NCBI GenBank assembly: GCA_946402905.1 | Contig: CAMIYC010000023.1 | Coordinates: 1 to 52,502, forward strand | Length of the DNA stretch: 52,502 bases | Reading direction: 5' to 3' | Origin: an uncultured Prevotellaceae bacterium | GTDB lineage: Bacteria > Bacteroidota > Bacteroidia > Bacteroidales > Bacteroidaceae | In this document: piece after piece, positions 1 through 6,874 of the stretch | How the letters are laid out: every line of letters starts with the position of its first letter | How positions within the stretch are numbered: the stretch's first letter is position 1 | Position numbers and translations under genes: made by a program | The notes under the pieces: model-generated | What the model saw: only the letters and a program-made list of their open reading frames with translations | The model's database searches: none | What the model was told of the DNA's origin: nothing

Positions 1-59
1 TAAATTCCGATTTATCAGTTTCGTTAATTAGAAGCAAGGGTACGAGGATTTTCTGGTGT

Positions 60-542
60 TCACTTATTTGGGTCAATAAAACTAATGCGCAGGTCGAATT
101 TTACGCGCACAGCTTTTCCGTTGAGTGTTCCTGGAGTCCATTTCGGCATCTTGCGAATGACGCGGGCACCCTCTTTTGCAAACAATAGGGCAAACTGTTT
201 TTTCAATTCCTTTTGACGGCTTTCGGTTTCCTGCGAGAACTTGGTTGTGTTGAAACGTTCAATCTTGCAGTCGTGGGCTGAGATATTAGACAAAGAGCCG
301 TCCGCACCAACGACAAATGTCATCACAACACTTCCCTCCACGCCATAATCAGCTGCTGCATCAGGGTATCTCAGATTCTTAGTAAGAAAAATCGTGAGAG
401 CTTTTTGTCCACCTTTGAACACTGGATTAGTTCTGTCAGCAGAAACAGTCACAGTGCTATCTGTAGGCATAACAGTTATGTCTTGTGCCAACATTCCCAA
501 TGCGATGGTAGTCAGTGAAATAGTTAAAAATAATCTTCTCAT
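60..542 (-). CDS. TonB C-terminal-domain periplasmic protein
   Basis: 160 residues. An N-terminal signal peptide (charged MRRLF start, hydrophobic core, likely cleavage after LAQ near residue 20) points to export. The remainder matches a single TonB_C-type domain: the FKGGQKAL start, RYPDAA, a VEGSVVMTFVVGADGS strand and a KWTPGTLNGKAVRVKF strand are characteristic of Bacteroidetes energy-transducer C-terminal domains. There is no long transmembrane anchor or Pro-rich spacer, so this is probably a stand-alone secreted TonB-C protein rather than a full TonB. An insertion (about residues 95-115, KFSQETESRQKELKKQ) between strands is longer than usual. It is monocistronic, with a TACCTTTG promoter motif about 125 nt upstream. 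The fold assignment is fairly safe; the function is unknown. Confidence 0.72.
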   Translation of the reverse strand: MRRLFLTISLTTIALGMLAQDITVMPTDSTVTVSADRTNPVFKGGQKALTIFLTKNLRYPDAAADYGVEGSVVMTFVVGADGSLSNISAHDCKIERFNTTKFSQETESRQKELKKQFALLFAKEGARVIRKMPKWTPGTLNGKAVRVKFDLRISFIDPNK

Positions 543-617
543 AATTCTTGTATTGTTTGCTGAGTGATAATGTCTGTTGGTTGCTTGTTATATCTCATAC
601 CCTTATAAATAACGAAG

Positions 618-673
618 TCCCGCCGTGGTACGCATTGTTAGGAGGCGTGGCGGGAACTGTTGATGCAAAGGTA
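618..673 (-). promoter_or_regulatory. Promoter and leader hairpin for the TonB-C gene
   Basis: On the minus strand a TACCTTTG (-7-type Bacteroidetes motif) lies at 673-666. The expected leader contains an inverted repeat, TCCCGCC at 618-624 pairing with GGCGGGA at 649-655. The motif is seen directly; its use as a promoter and any leader function are inferred. The KilA-N remnant ends at 679, just upstream. Confidence 0.4.
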
Positions 674-678
674 TGGCT

Positions 679-1200
679 TTAATCTGGAATAGCCAAACTT
701 TTTTGAAGAAAAAAGCGGTGAGGACCAGCTTTTAGAATAAAAGCTGCCTCAGCATAGATGATGCTGGCCTGTGCAGCCGTCACCTCCTCTGGAATCAAGT
801 TCTGCTTGATGGCATCCGTATGAATGCGATAGTTAATTTTCGACAGTTCACGTTTAGCCGTCCAACCTAGCTGTTTCTGCTCTTCATCTTTCAGACGTTG
901 GAACTCTCGTATCAGATAGACCTTGAACTCTGGGCTTATCCACATGGCAAACTCAAAGGCAATGTCTTTGTGGGCGTAAGTGCCACCATAACGCCCTGCC
1001 TTTGAGATAATACCGATGGCATTAGTCTTCTCTGTCCACTCTTTGGCACTGAGACGGAAACGGTTCAGCCCTGCCTGAGATTTAATTATGTCGAATTCGG
1101 CACAATTAAAATTCGGATTCATCAACCGCTCCCATATTCCAAGGAACTCTATGGTGTTGCGATTGCGTAGCCAATTGGAGAAGAAGAAAATGTGAAATTG
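679..1200 (-). pseudogene. KilA-N domain protein, truncated at both ends
   Basis: The open frame runs from a TGA just above 1200 to a TAA at 679. It contains the body of a KilA-N (phage- or plasmid-derived DNA-binding) domain: NWLRNRNTIEFLGIWERL, NPNFNCAEF, EWTEKTNAIGIISKAGRYGG, TYAHKDIAFEFAMWISPEF and a YLIREFQRLK helix. The N-terminal strands that normally precede NWLRN are missing, and no ATG lies upstream of them; the first usable starts are TTG at 1125 and ATG at 1122, inside the domain. After IYAEA the usual C-terminal continuation is replaced by a dozen residues (RFFLQKSLAIPD) unlike this family. Read as a dead gene, although an internal start could still give a 147-residue product. 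Confidence 0.7.
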
Positions 1201-1234
1201 TCAGTAAATGATTGCACGATTCAATATTTATAAC

Positions 1235-1399
1235 TACTTTTGCAAACCAATAATATAAATTATTCTTATTATGAGTTCGAAGAATAATGTATTGGAAGCG
1301 ATTCTGAGTAGCTCTCGATCTGTATTCAACATCCAGTCACTAAGAATGTCATTAATGAGACATCCTCTGCGCTGGAGTTGTTCTCTGCTTTTCCATTGA
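1235..1399 (+). other. Promoter-like motif and 42-codon ORF of unknown status
   Basis: TACTTTTG at 1235-1242 resembles a Bacteroidetes -7 box and is followed by ATG at 1271 and a 42-codon frame (MSSKNNVLEAILSSSRSVF at its start) ending at TGA 1397-1399. A second frame over 1330-1390 also looks peptide-like (ALELFSAFPLIAK), which suggests a frameshifted relic of a longer gene. I do not recognise the family. Confidence 0.25.
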
Positions 1400-1470
1400 T
1401 TGCCAAATAGCATGATCTTAACAAGGATTATACATGGAAAATGGATGAAAAAATCGTATGTTTACCACCA

Positions 1471-1690
1471 ATAAATTGGAATTATCCGATTCCTGGCTTC
1501 GCCTCGGCATAGATCAAGTAAGCTTGGCTCTGCACTCGGCTCGCACATAAATTGGATTTTATCCGATTTCTGGCTTCGCCTCGGCATAACTCGAACAAGT
1601 TCGGTTCTGCTCTCGGCTCGCACATAAATTGGAATTTTCTGGTTCCGTTTCTTAGCAATCGGAACATGTAAATTCCAATTTTGATGCAGG
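1471..1690. repeat. 76-77 bp tandem repeat with terminal long hairpin
   Basis: Two nearly complete units start at ATAAATTGGA (1471 and 1547), and a partial third starts at 1624. Each unit carries GGCTTCGCCTCGGCATA followed by CTCGGCTCGCAC. The partial third unit grows into a long imperfect hairpin: AAATTGGAATTT (1626-1637) pairs with AAATTCCAATTT (1670-1681), and inside it GTTCCG (1642-1647) pairs with CGGAAC (1660-1665). No gene covers the repeat; minus-strand frames through it are repeat translations. With 1400-1747 otherwise empty, this array is the main content of the gap. Confidence 0.8.
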
Positions 1691-1747
1691 ATGTTGCACG
1701 ACAGGTTTGAATATAGATGTATCAATCGGAAATCAAGTGTCTTTAGA

Positions 1748-1779
1748 CTGAGAAATTGGCACATGTGCCACTTTCTCAG
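1748..1779. promoter_or_regulatory. 32-nt palindrome, copy 1 of the TGGCACATGTGCCA site
   Basis: A perfect 14-bp palindrome TGGCACATGTGCCA (1757-1770) is flanked by CTGAGAAA and TTTCTCAG arms, giving a 32-nt dyad with one central-flank mismatch. The same 14-mer recurs at 1914-1927 next to the ATPase start. It looks like an operator or a nicking/recognition site; the role is inferred. Confidence 0.55.
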
Positions 1780-1810
1780 CCTATATATTTTGCGTATTCA
1801 ATAATTAAAC

Positions 1811-1903
1811 GTATCTTTGCCATCAAAAGATGGCGAAGTTACTCATGCTCGACAAAAAAAGAAAGGTTTTCTTTGTTTTGTTCTCGCTAAATCGTAACTT
1901 TGC
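1811..1903 (+). promoter_or_regulatory. Promoter module, diverged third copy
   Basis: The segment holds TATCTTTG (1812-1819), then an inverted GGCGAAGTTAC (1832-1842) that forms a hairpin with it across an AAAA loop, then CTCG, an A-rich stretch with a variable palindrome, TTTG at 1872-1875, TTTTGTTCTC, and TAACTTTG at 1895-1902. The spacing TTTG-N19-TAACTTTG is the canonical Bacteroidetes promoter. The order and several word blocks match the modules at 17204-17308 and 22187-22290. It drives the ATPase gene starting at 1943. Confidence 0.65.
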
Positions 1904-1913
1904 ACTGAAAAAT

Positions 1914-1927
1914 TGGCACATGTGCCA
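1914..1927. promoter_or_regulatory. TGGCACATGTGCCA palindrome, copy 2
   Basis: This is an exact second copy of the 14-bp palindrome, together with shared flanking bases ACTGA-AAAATT and CAC. It lies about 6 nt after the likely transcription start of the ATPase gene and 15 nt before its ATG, where a repressor would block initiation. Autoregulation of the ATPase gene is a hypothesis. Confidence 0.5.
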
Positions 1928-1942
1928 CAAATTCGTTGTGCA

Positions 1943-3196
1943 ATGGAGATAAAAAGAGACATCTATTTGAATCAACTGGTTAATGCCAGACAGAATGGAT
2001 TTATCAAAGTAGTAACCGGGCCGCGCAGGTGCGGAAAATCTTATCTGTTGAAGTCCTTGTTCCATAACCACCTGCTTTCAGAAGGAGTGGACGAAAGCCA
2101 CATCATCGAAGTGGACCTGGAGGACAGGGTTAACAAGGAGTTGAGAGACCCTGATGCTTTGCTGGCATTCGTCAAGTCCAAAATAGTTGATCAACAGTTG
2201 TATTTCGTCATTCTTGATGAGGTGCAGAAAGTTGATGAGTTTGTTGATGTACTCAATAGTTTGCTACATATAAAGAACGCAGATGTCTATGCCACGGGAA
2301 GCAACTCACACTTCCTCTCTACAGATATTGCGACAGAGTTCAGAGGACGTGACCATCAGATAAGGGTTTATCCATTGAGTTTCTCAGAATACTACGCAGC
2401 TGTAGGCGGAGACAAGAGCGATGCATGGAAAGACTACTACACTTTTGGCGGTCTTCCCTTAATATTGTCCTTCGCTACAGACCAAGAAAAGGCGGACTAT
2501 CTGCGGAAACTCTTCCAGACCGTATATATGGCAGACATACTGGAAAGATATAAGATTAAGAACGACAAGGAGCTGCGTGAACTGGTCAGTATCTTGGCTT
2601 CCTCTATCGGTTCTCCCAATAACCCTACGAAGATTGCAAATACATTTAAGAGTGTCGAGAACTCAAATATCACGGGTCAGACTATAGACAAGTATCTTCT
2701 TCATCTTCAAGAGGCTTTTGTCATCAGGAAGGCAGAGCGTTTTGATGTGAAGGGAAGGAAGTACATAGGTACGCTGTCGAAATATTACTTTGAGGATCTG
2801 GGCATCCGAAATGCATTGATAAACTTTCGCCAGCAGGAAGAGAACCATATCATGGAGAATGTCATATACAACGAACTATGCTTGCGTGGCTATCAGGTAG
2901 ACGTCGGCCAAGTCGAAGTTCGGAAGAGAACAGAAGATGGAAAGCAGGAGAGAGTGCGCCTTGAAGTGGACTTCGTGGTCAATCAGGCAAGTCAGCGCTA
3001 CTATATACAGTCAGCCTTGGCCATACCCGATAAGGAGAAAGAGGATCAAGAAACTCAATCGCTGGTAAACATTGATGACTTTTTCAAGAAAATTGTCATT
3101 GTGAAAGACAATATCAAGCCTTGGCGCAATGAAAAAGGCATCCTGATGATGGGCCTGATGGATTTCTTGCTGAATAAGAATAGTTTGGATTTATGA
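1943..3196 (+). CDS. AAA_14/DUF4143-type ATPase
   Basis: 417 residues from ATG 1943; a TTG at 1913 is in frame but lies inside the palindrome and is unlikely. An N-terminal AAA_14 module has Walker A GPRRCGKS (residues 26-33), Walker B in FVILDEVQK (about 88-96) and the sensor-like YATGSNSHFL followed by FRGR. The C-terminal half fits DUF4143, with VEVDFVV-type strands resembling a PD-(D/E)XK core (LEVDFVVN, then YYIQSALAIPDKEKEDQE). These cytosolic ATPases are abundant and patchily distributed in Bacteroidetes and have no settled function; some are discussed as mobile or defence-associated. Promoter module and operator-like palindrome lie upstream, a terminator downstream, so it is monocistronic. 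Confidence 0.88.
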   Translation: MEIKRDIYLNQLVNARQNGFIKVVTGPRRCGKSYLLKSLFHNHLLSEGVDESHIIEVDLEDRVNKELRDPDALLAFVKSKIVDQQLYFVILDEVQKVDEFVDVLNSLLHIKNADVYATGSNSHFLSTDIATEFRGRDHQIRVYPLSFSEYYAAVGGDKSDAWKDYYTFGGLPLILSFATDQEKADYLRKLFQTVYMADILERYKIKNDKELRELVSILASSIGSPNNPTKIANTFKSVENSNITGQTIDKYLLHLQEAFVIRKAERFDVKGRKYIGTLSKYYFEDLGIRNALINFRQQEENHIMENVIYNELCLRGYQVDVGQVEVRKRTEDGKQERVRLEVDFVVNQASQRYYIQSALAIPDKEKEDQETQSLVNIDDFFKKIVIVKDNIKPWRNEKGILMMGLMDFLLNKNSLDL

Positions 3197-3257
3197 CGCA
3201 TTACAAGAATTACTCACTCAGCGAATTAAAATATAACTTCCAATTTATCTTACAAAA

Positions 3258-3291
3258 AAGCGATGTTATGTGGCATCGCTTCTTGTTTTTT
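3258..3291 (+). terminator. Intrinsic terminator after the ATPase gene
   Basis: AAGCGATG (3258-3265) pairs with CATCGCTT (3274-3281) over an 8-nt loop, followed by a T-rich run (TCTTGTTTTTT). Confidence 0.75.
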
Positions 3292-3438
3292 ATGCGTGGC
3301 TTTTTGTAGACTTACAAAGATGCATCTTTTCAGGTTTGTTCATCTTCAGCCAACTATCATTACGATGACAGATGTGAATATGAAGAAGCCCAGCACAGAG
3401 AAGAACCAGAAGAACCTTTGGGCTTAGTGGCCGAGGTG

Positions 3439-3508
3439 GCAACCCATCGCAACCCATCGCAAATGATCGCAACCCATCGCAAACGATCGCAAACGATCGC
3501 AAGCATCG
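3439..3508. repeat. Iteron-like decamer repeats
   Basis: Six contiguous 10-mers of the form GCAANNNATC (GCAACCCATC three times, GCAAATGATC once, GCAAACGATC twice) run from 3439 to 3498 and end in a degenerate seventh. The exact 10-bp period places all copies on one helix face. They precede a replication-type gene at 3711, so they could be replication-initiator sites from a mobile element. 3197-3710 has no convincing gene. Confidence 0.6.
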
Positions 3509-3514
3509 CTATCA

Positions 3515-3557
3515 TGTAAATGATAATGATAATGATAGTGATAATGATCATGTAAAA
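3515..3557. repeat. AT-rich ATGATA-type repeat
   Basis: Short tandem units (AATGAT and variants AGTGAT) follow the decamers directly and are strongly AT-rich, as in an unwinding element beside iterons. The role is inferred. Confidence 0.45.
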
Positions 3558-3593
3558 TGATAAAGAAAAAAAAGAAATATCCCTTACGGGATT

Positions 3594-3617
3594 CAAAGAA
3601 AAACGGATTTTTCTTTG
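3594..3617. terminator. Perfect hairpin, possible bidirectional terminator
   Basis: CAAAGAAAAA (3594-3603) and TTTTTCTTTG (3608-3617) form a perfect 10-bp stem with a CGGA loop. The A/T-only stem with G-C ends is weak as a terminator; it may be structural. TAATTTTG at 3668-3675 is a candidate promoter for the next gene. Confidence 0.4.
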
Positions 3618-3710
3618 CCCTCCCCACGTCTGTATTAAAATGACAGGTCAAAGTGACTATGAGGATGTAATTTTGCCGCAAGAAATCAGGAATTTTAAAC
3701 AGAATCAATC

Positions 3711-4328
3711 ATGGCAACAACAAAATCTAATTCATTCATCGTATACTGCGACCTCAACGACCAACTCCAGCTGCTCAGCGACGAGGAGGCTGGCATCGTG
3801 TTCAAAAACATCATCGGCTATAGCCTTACAGGCCAGCTCAGTCTCACCGACAACAAGGCTGTCAACGTGGTGCTTGTCGGCATGGCCACACAGATAGATA
3901 GAAACAAACGGAAGTATGAGGAGGTGAGAGCCAAACGCTCTGCTGCGGGCAAGAAGGGCAACGAGCATCGCTGGCATCACAACGACTCCACGGAGGCAGA
4001 AGTATCCACCCAAGCCGAGGAGAAAACTTCCGCCCCCGACAAGGGCGACCTCGGCGCAAGCGACCGCGCCATACCAGTGAAAGAGAAGAAGGCATCATCT
4101 GCCGTGAAACACACCCGTGTGGCCTCCGTCGAGGACAGGAAAAACGACTTCATCAAGTCGATGGAGATGTACACGCACGACTATGATGCTGACATGCTCA
4201 ATGACTTCTACCGCTACTGGACCGAGCTCAACAAACAGCGTACCAAGATGCGATTCGAGATGCAGAAAACATGGGAGGTAGGCAAACGACTGGCCATGTG
4301 GTCAAGGAAATCATATAATCAGGCGTGA
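3711..4328 (+). CDS. DUF6291-like phage/plasmid replication protein
   Basis: 205 residues. The N-terminal 70 residues (SNSFIVYCDLNDQLQLLS, then DEEAGIVFKNIIGYSLTG and MATQIDRNKRKYEEVRAKRS) fit the DUF6291-type domain found at the front of replisome-organiser-like proteins of Bacteroidetes prophages. A low-complexity charged linker (about 90-135) leads to a C-terminal block RKNDFIKSMEMYTHDYDADM, FYRYWTEL, KMRFEMQKTWEVGKRLAMW, seen in the same proteins and probably DNA- or helicase-loader-binding. No helicase, integrase or structural phage genes follow: the next 150 bp has only a 14-codon ORF (4331-4375). It is therefore likely a leftover of an element, consistent with the iteron-like repeats upstream. 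Confidence 0.6.
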   Translation: MATTKSNSFIVYCDLNDQLQLLSDEEAGIVFKNIIGYSLTGQLSLTDNKAVNVVLVGMATQIDRNKRKYEEVRAKRSAAGKKGNEHRWHHNDSTEAEVSTQAEEKTSAPDKGDLGASDRAIPVKEKKASSAVKHTRVASVEDRKNDFIKSMEMYTHDYDADMLNDFYRYWTELNKQRTKMRFEMQKTWEVGKRLAMWSRKSYNQA

Positions 4329-4460
4329 CCATGGAAAAAATACTTGTCAACGACGCTCAGCGAGGATGTTGTTGACAACTGTCGATGATCCGTCACTACC
4401 ATGATGTCGAAAAAATGCGTTAAATCTCACAATATATTTCCATATTTCAGCATTATTTTG

Positions 4461-4468
4461 TATCTTTG
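4461..4468 (+). promoter_or_regulatory. -7 promoter box TATCTTTG, near-leaderless
   Basis: TATCTTTG ends 9 nt before the ATG at 4478, leaving an expected 5' leader of only a few nucleotides. Confidence 0.5.
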
Positions 4469-4477
4469 CTATCCAAT

Positions 4478-4954
4478 ATGACACCAGAATTACAACGTCG
4501 TGTAGACCAGGCCGTGGACAATTTCATGCAGGGCTATGGCTGCTGCCAGTCGGTGGTAGCTGCCTTTGCCGACCTGTATGGTTTCACGGAAGAGCAGGCC
4601 CTGCGTATAGGCGCGGGGTTTGGTGGTGGAGTAGGGCGCCTGCGCATGATGTGCGGTGCCGTGTCGGCGCTTGTCATACTTGTGGGCATGGACTGCGGAC
4701 AGACGGAAGGTTCCGACCGTGCCGGCAAGTCGGCCTGTTATAAGGTGGTCAGAGAGTTGCTGGCTCAGTCGGAGCGGGAAAACGGTTCTCTGATCTGTGC
4801 GGAGATCTTGGGTCTGAAAGGTGAGAAGGTGCATTGCTCCTATGTTGCGTCAGAGCGCACCCAGGAGTATTATAAGACGCGTCCTTGTGCCGCGAAGGTG
4901 GAAAGCGCCGCCCGTATCTTTGCCTCTTATCTCTCTGGAAAAGAAGTTTATTAA
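4478..4954 (+). CDS. C_GCAxxG_C_C family protein
   Basis: 158 residues from ATG 4478; an in-frame TTG at 4466 overlaps the -7 box. The family signature is visible: YGCCQSV near residue 20, GIGAGFGGGVGRLRMMCGAVS (positions approximately 44-64, Gly-rich loop with Cys), MDCG, a CYKVV helix, CAEILG and RPCAAKV. These small cysteine-rich, helical proteins are thought to bind a metal or redox cofactor and are common in anaerobes; the reaction is unknown. No signal peptide, so cytosolic. It is followed after 18 nt by the SH3-domain gene on the same strand and may head that run. Confidence 0.75.
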   Translation: MTPELQRRVDQAVDNFMQGYGCCQSVVAAFADLYGFTEEQALRIGAGFGGGVGRLRMMCGAVSALVILVGMDCGQTEGSDRAGKSACYKVVRELLAQSERENGSLICAEILGLKGEKVHCSYVASERTQEYYKTRPCAAKVESAARIFASYLSGKEVY

Positions 4955-4972
4955 CCATTAATATTTACGATT

Positions 4973-5533
4973 ATGATGAATTCTCTGAAGATTAAAAAAG
5001 CATTGCTTTGCTTGTTGGTTATGCTGCTCGGACATACGAGTGTGATGATGGCCGGCACAACGACCAAGTTTGAAAGCATACAGCAGGCGGGGCAGACGGT
5101 CACCGTGACAGGTACTGGTGTGCGTCTGCGCTATGGTCCTGGTCTTAATTACGACTATCTGAAGTGGAAAGATGGTTCGACACGCAGCCCGAAAAAAGGC
5201 GAGAAGCTGCAGCTGGTGGGTCAGTCAGGCGACTGGTATCAGGTGAAGTATGCCGGTCAGGAGTTGTATATCTTCAAGCAGTATGGCACTGTGGGCAAAG
5301 GCGCTGTGGCTGCCGCTGCAAAGCAGTACGTGAAGATCACGGGCAAGGGTGTGCGCCTGCGTTTCGGCCCCGGTCTTGATTACGGTCACCTGGTGTGGAA
5401 AGACGGTACGACCCGCAGCCCGAAGGTGGGTGAGAAGCTGGTGCTTCTTGGTCAGGAAGGCGACTGGTATAAAGTGCAATACCAGAATGCTGAGTTTTAT
5501 GTTTTCAAACAGTATGCCCAACGTGTGAAATAA
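4973..5533 (+). CDS. Secreted tandem bacterial-SH3 protein
   Basis: 186 residues: a signal peptide (KKALLCLLVMLLGHTSVMM, cleavage near residue 27), then two nearly identical SH3_3-type repeats at about 42-97 and 119-180. Each repeat reads V-T/K-GTGVRLRYGPGLNYDYLKWKDG, TRSPKKGEKL, GDWYQVKY, YIFKQY. A short Ala-rich linker joins them. Such domains bind peptidoglycan or protein peptides in the periplasm. The strong similarity of the two repeats implies recent duplication within the gene. It sits 11 nt ahead of the thioredoxin-hydrolase gene and is probably co-transcribed; a partner role in envelope or redox processes is a guess. Confidence 0.75.
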   Translation: MMNSLKIKKALLCLLVMLLGHTSVMMAGTTTKFESIQQAGQTVTVTGTGVRLRYGPGLNYDYLKWKDGSTRSPKKGEKLQLVGQSGDWYQVKYAGQELYIFKQYGTVGKGAVAAAAKQYVKITGKGVRLRFGPGLDYGHLVWKDGTTRSPKVGEKLVLLGQEGDWYKVQYQNAEFYVFKQYAQRVK

Positions 5534-5544
5534 TCTTTTTGTCT

Positions 5545-6864
5545 ATGATTTTTAAGCAAATAATCACTGCAATGCTGCTTTTTACGGCAGCATTGCCATT
5601 TTATGCTCAGTTTCCTCAGCGCGATGCCGACGCTAAGTATGCCACCGACTTGTTGAAGCCAGAAAGCGAGGTGCCCGACTTCAAGTTGAAAGACTCCAAC
5701 GGCAAGACCCAGAAGCTCAGCAAACTGATCAAGGGTAAGTATACTGTGATAGACTTCTGGGCCTCCTGGTGCCCCGACTGCCGCAAGGATATGCCCAACG
5801 TGCAGCGGATGTATGGCAAGTTTGCGCCCCAGGGCGTGCAGTTTGTGGGTATCTCCTTCGACACCGAACCCGACAAGTGGCGTTCTGCCATTGCCCAGTA
5901 TGGCATACAGTATCCCCAGTTGAGCGACTTGAAGAAGATGCGTGAGTCGGAAGTGGCCAAGGCCTTTGGTGTGAAATGGATACCGTCGATGATGCTTCTC
6001 GGCCCTGACGGCAAAGTAGTGCTGAGCACTGTGCTCAGCGATAAGATGGAGCGCACGCTGACCGAGGTGATGGCCAAAGAGCATCCCACGGAAGTGAAGA
6101 GCACGAGCGAGCGTGTGCGTATCGACGGAGGCAAGGGAGCACTGGCTGCCATCATCCAGAAGCCTGAGCTTGCTCAGGGTCAGCGCTGCCCGATGGTGAT
6201 ACTCTGCCATGGCTTCGGCGGCCGCAAGGAAGGTCCGTTGTTTGAGATTATTGCCGACTCTTTGGCAGCCCATGGCATTGCCAGTATCCGCTTCGACTTC
6301 AATGGCCATGGAGAGAGCGAGGGCGAGTTTGTCGATATGACCGTGCCCAATGAGATAGAAGACGCCAAGAAGGTGTATGAGTATGTGCGCGACCTGCGTT
6401 ATGTGAGTGATGTCGCCATCGTGGGTCATTCCCAGGGTGGTGTGGTGGCCAGCATGGTGGCCGGCGAACTGGGTACCGACGCTTTCAAGGCCGTGGCACT
6501 GATGGCTCCAGCCGCTGTCCTGCGTGAAGACGCCATCCGCGGCAATACGATGGGAGCTACCTACGACCCCCTCGATCCTCCGGAGAGTGTCGCCCTGTTT
6601 GGCAACATCAAGTTGGGTCGTGAGTACATCAAGACCGCTTTTTCCTTGCCTATCTACGAGACAGCTGCCCGCTATCAGGGTCCGGCACTGATCGTGCACG
6701 GCACAGCCGACCGTGTGGTGCCCTACACCTATGGTGAGCGCTACCATCAGATCTGGCCTAAGAGCGAGCTGGTCATCCTTGAAGCCTTCGACCACGGTTT
6801 CGGTCAGAACATCTACCGGGCTGACGGCTACGTGTCCGATTTCCTGATCAAGATATTGAAATAA
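5545..6864 (+). CDS. TlpA-like thioredoxin fused to alpha/beta hydrolase
   Basis: 439 residues from ATG 5545 (a TTG at 5539 is in frame). A signal peptide (IITAMLLFTAALPFYAQ) exports it. Residues about 40-180 form a TlpA/AhpC-type thioredoxin domain with WASWCPDC (Cys76, Cys79) and the cis-Pro loop VKWIPSMML. Residues about 195-439 form a serine alpha/beta hydrolase: oxyanion HGFGG, nucleophile elbow GHSQGG (Ser296), acid in GTADRVVP (Asp389), base in DHGFGQ (His417). This part resembles dienelactone-hydrolase or BD-FAE-like esterases/peptidases. The hydrolase catalytic triad and the CXXC are both intact, so both halves look active. The PL11 lyase follows after 10 nt, suggesting a joint role on cell-wall polysaccharide, for instance de-esterification; that link is inference. 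Confidence 0.8.
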   Translation: MIFKQIITAMLLFTAALPFYAQFPQRDADAKYATDLLKPESEVPDFKLKDSNGKTQKLSKLIKGKYTVIDFWASWCPDCRKDMPNVQRMYGKFAPQGVQFVGISFDTEPDKWRSAIAQYGIQYPQLSDLKKMRESEVAKAFGVKWIPSMMLLGPDGKVVLSTVLSDKMERTLTEVMAKEHPTEVKSTSERVRIDGGKGALAAIIQKPELAQGQRCPMVILCHGFGGRKEGPLFEIIADSLAAHGIASIRFDFNGHGESEGEFVDMTVPNEIEDAKKVYEYVRDLRYVSDVAIVGHSQGGVVASMVAGELGTDAFKAVALMAPAAVLREDAIRGNTMGATYDPLDPPESVALFGNIKLGREYIKTAFSLPIYETAARYQGPALIVHGTADRVVPYTYGERYHQIWPKSELVILEAFDHGFGQNIYRADGYVSDFLIKILK

Positions 6865-6874
6865 AATTGCTGTG

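Noticed and set aside
1462..1764. Minus-strand ORFs in the 76-bp repeat
   Set aside because: They are translations of the tandem repeat with no promoter, no start context and no recognisable family.
3439..3508. CRISPR-like array
   Set aside because: Ten-bp units without unique spacers and no cas genes nearby; these are simple tandem repeats.
3424..3708. His/Tyr-rich minus-strand ORF (about 94 codons)
   Set aside because: Low-complexity translation of the decamer and ATGATA repeats.
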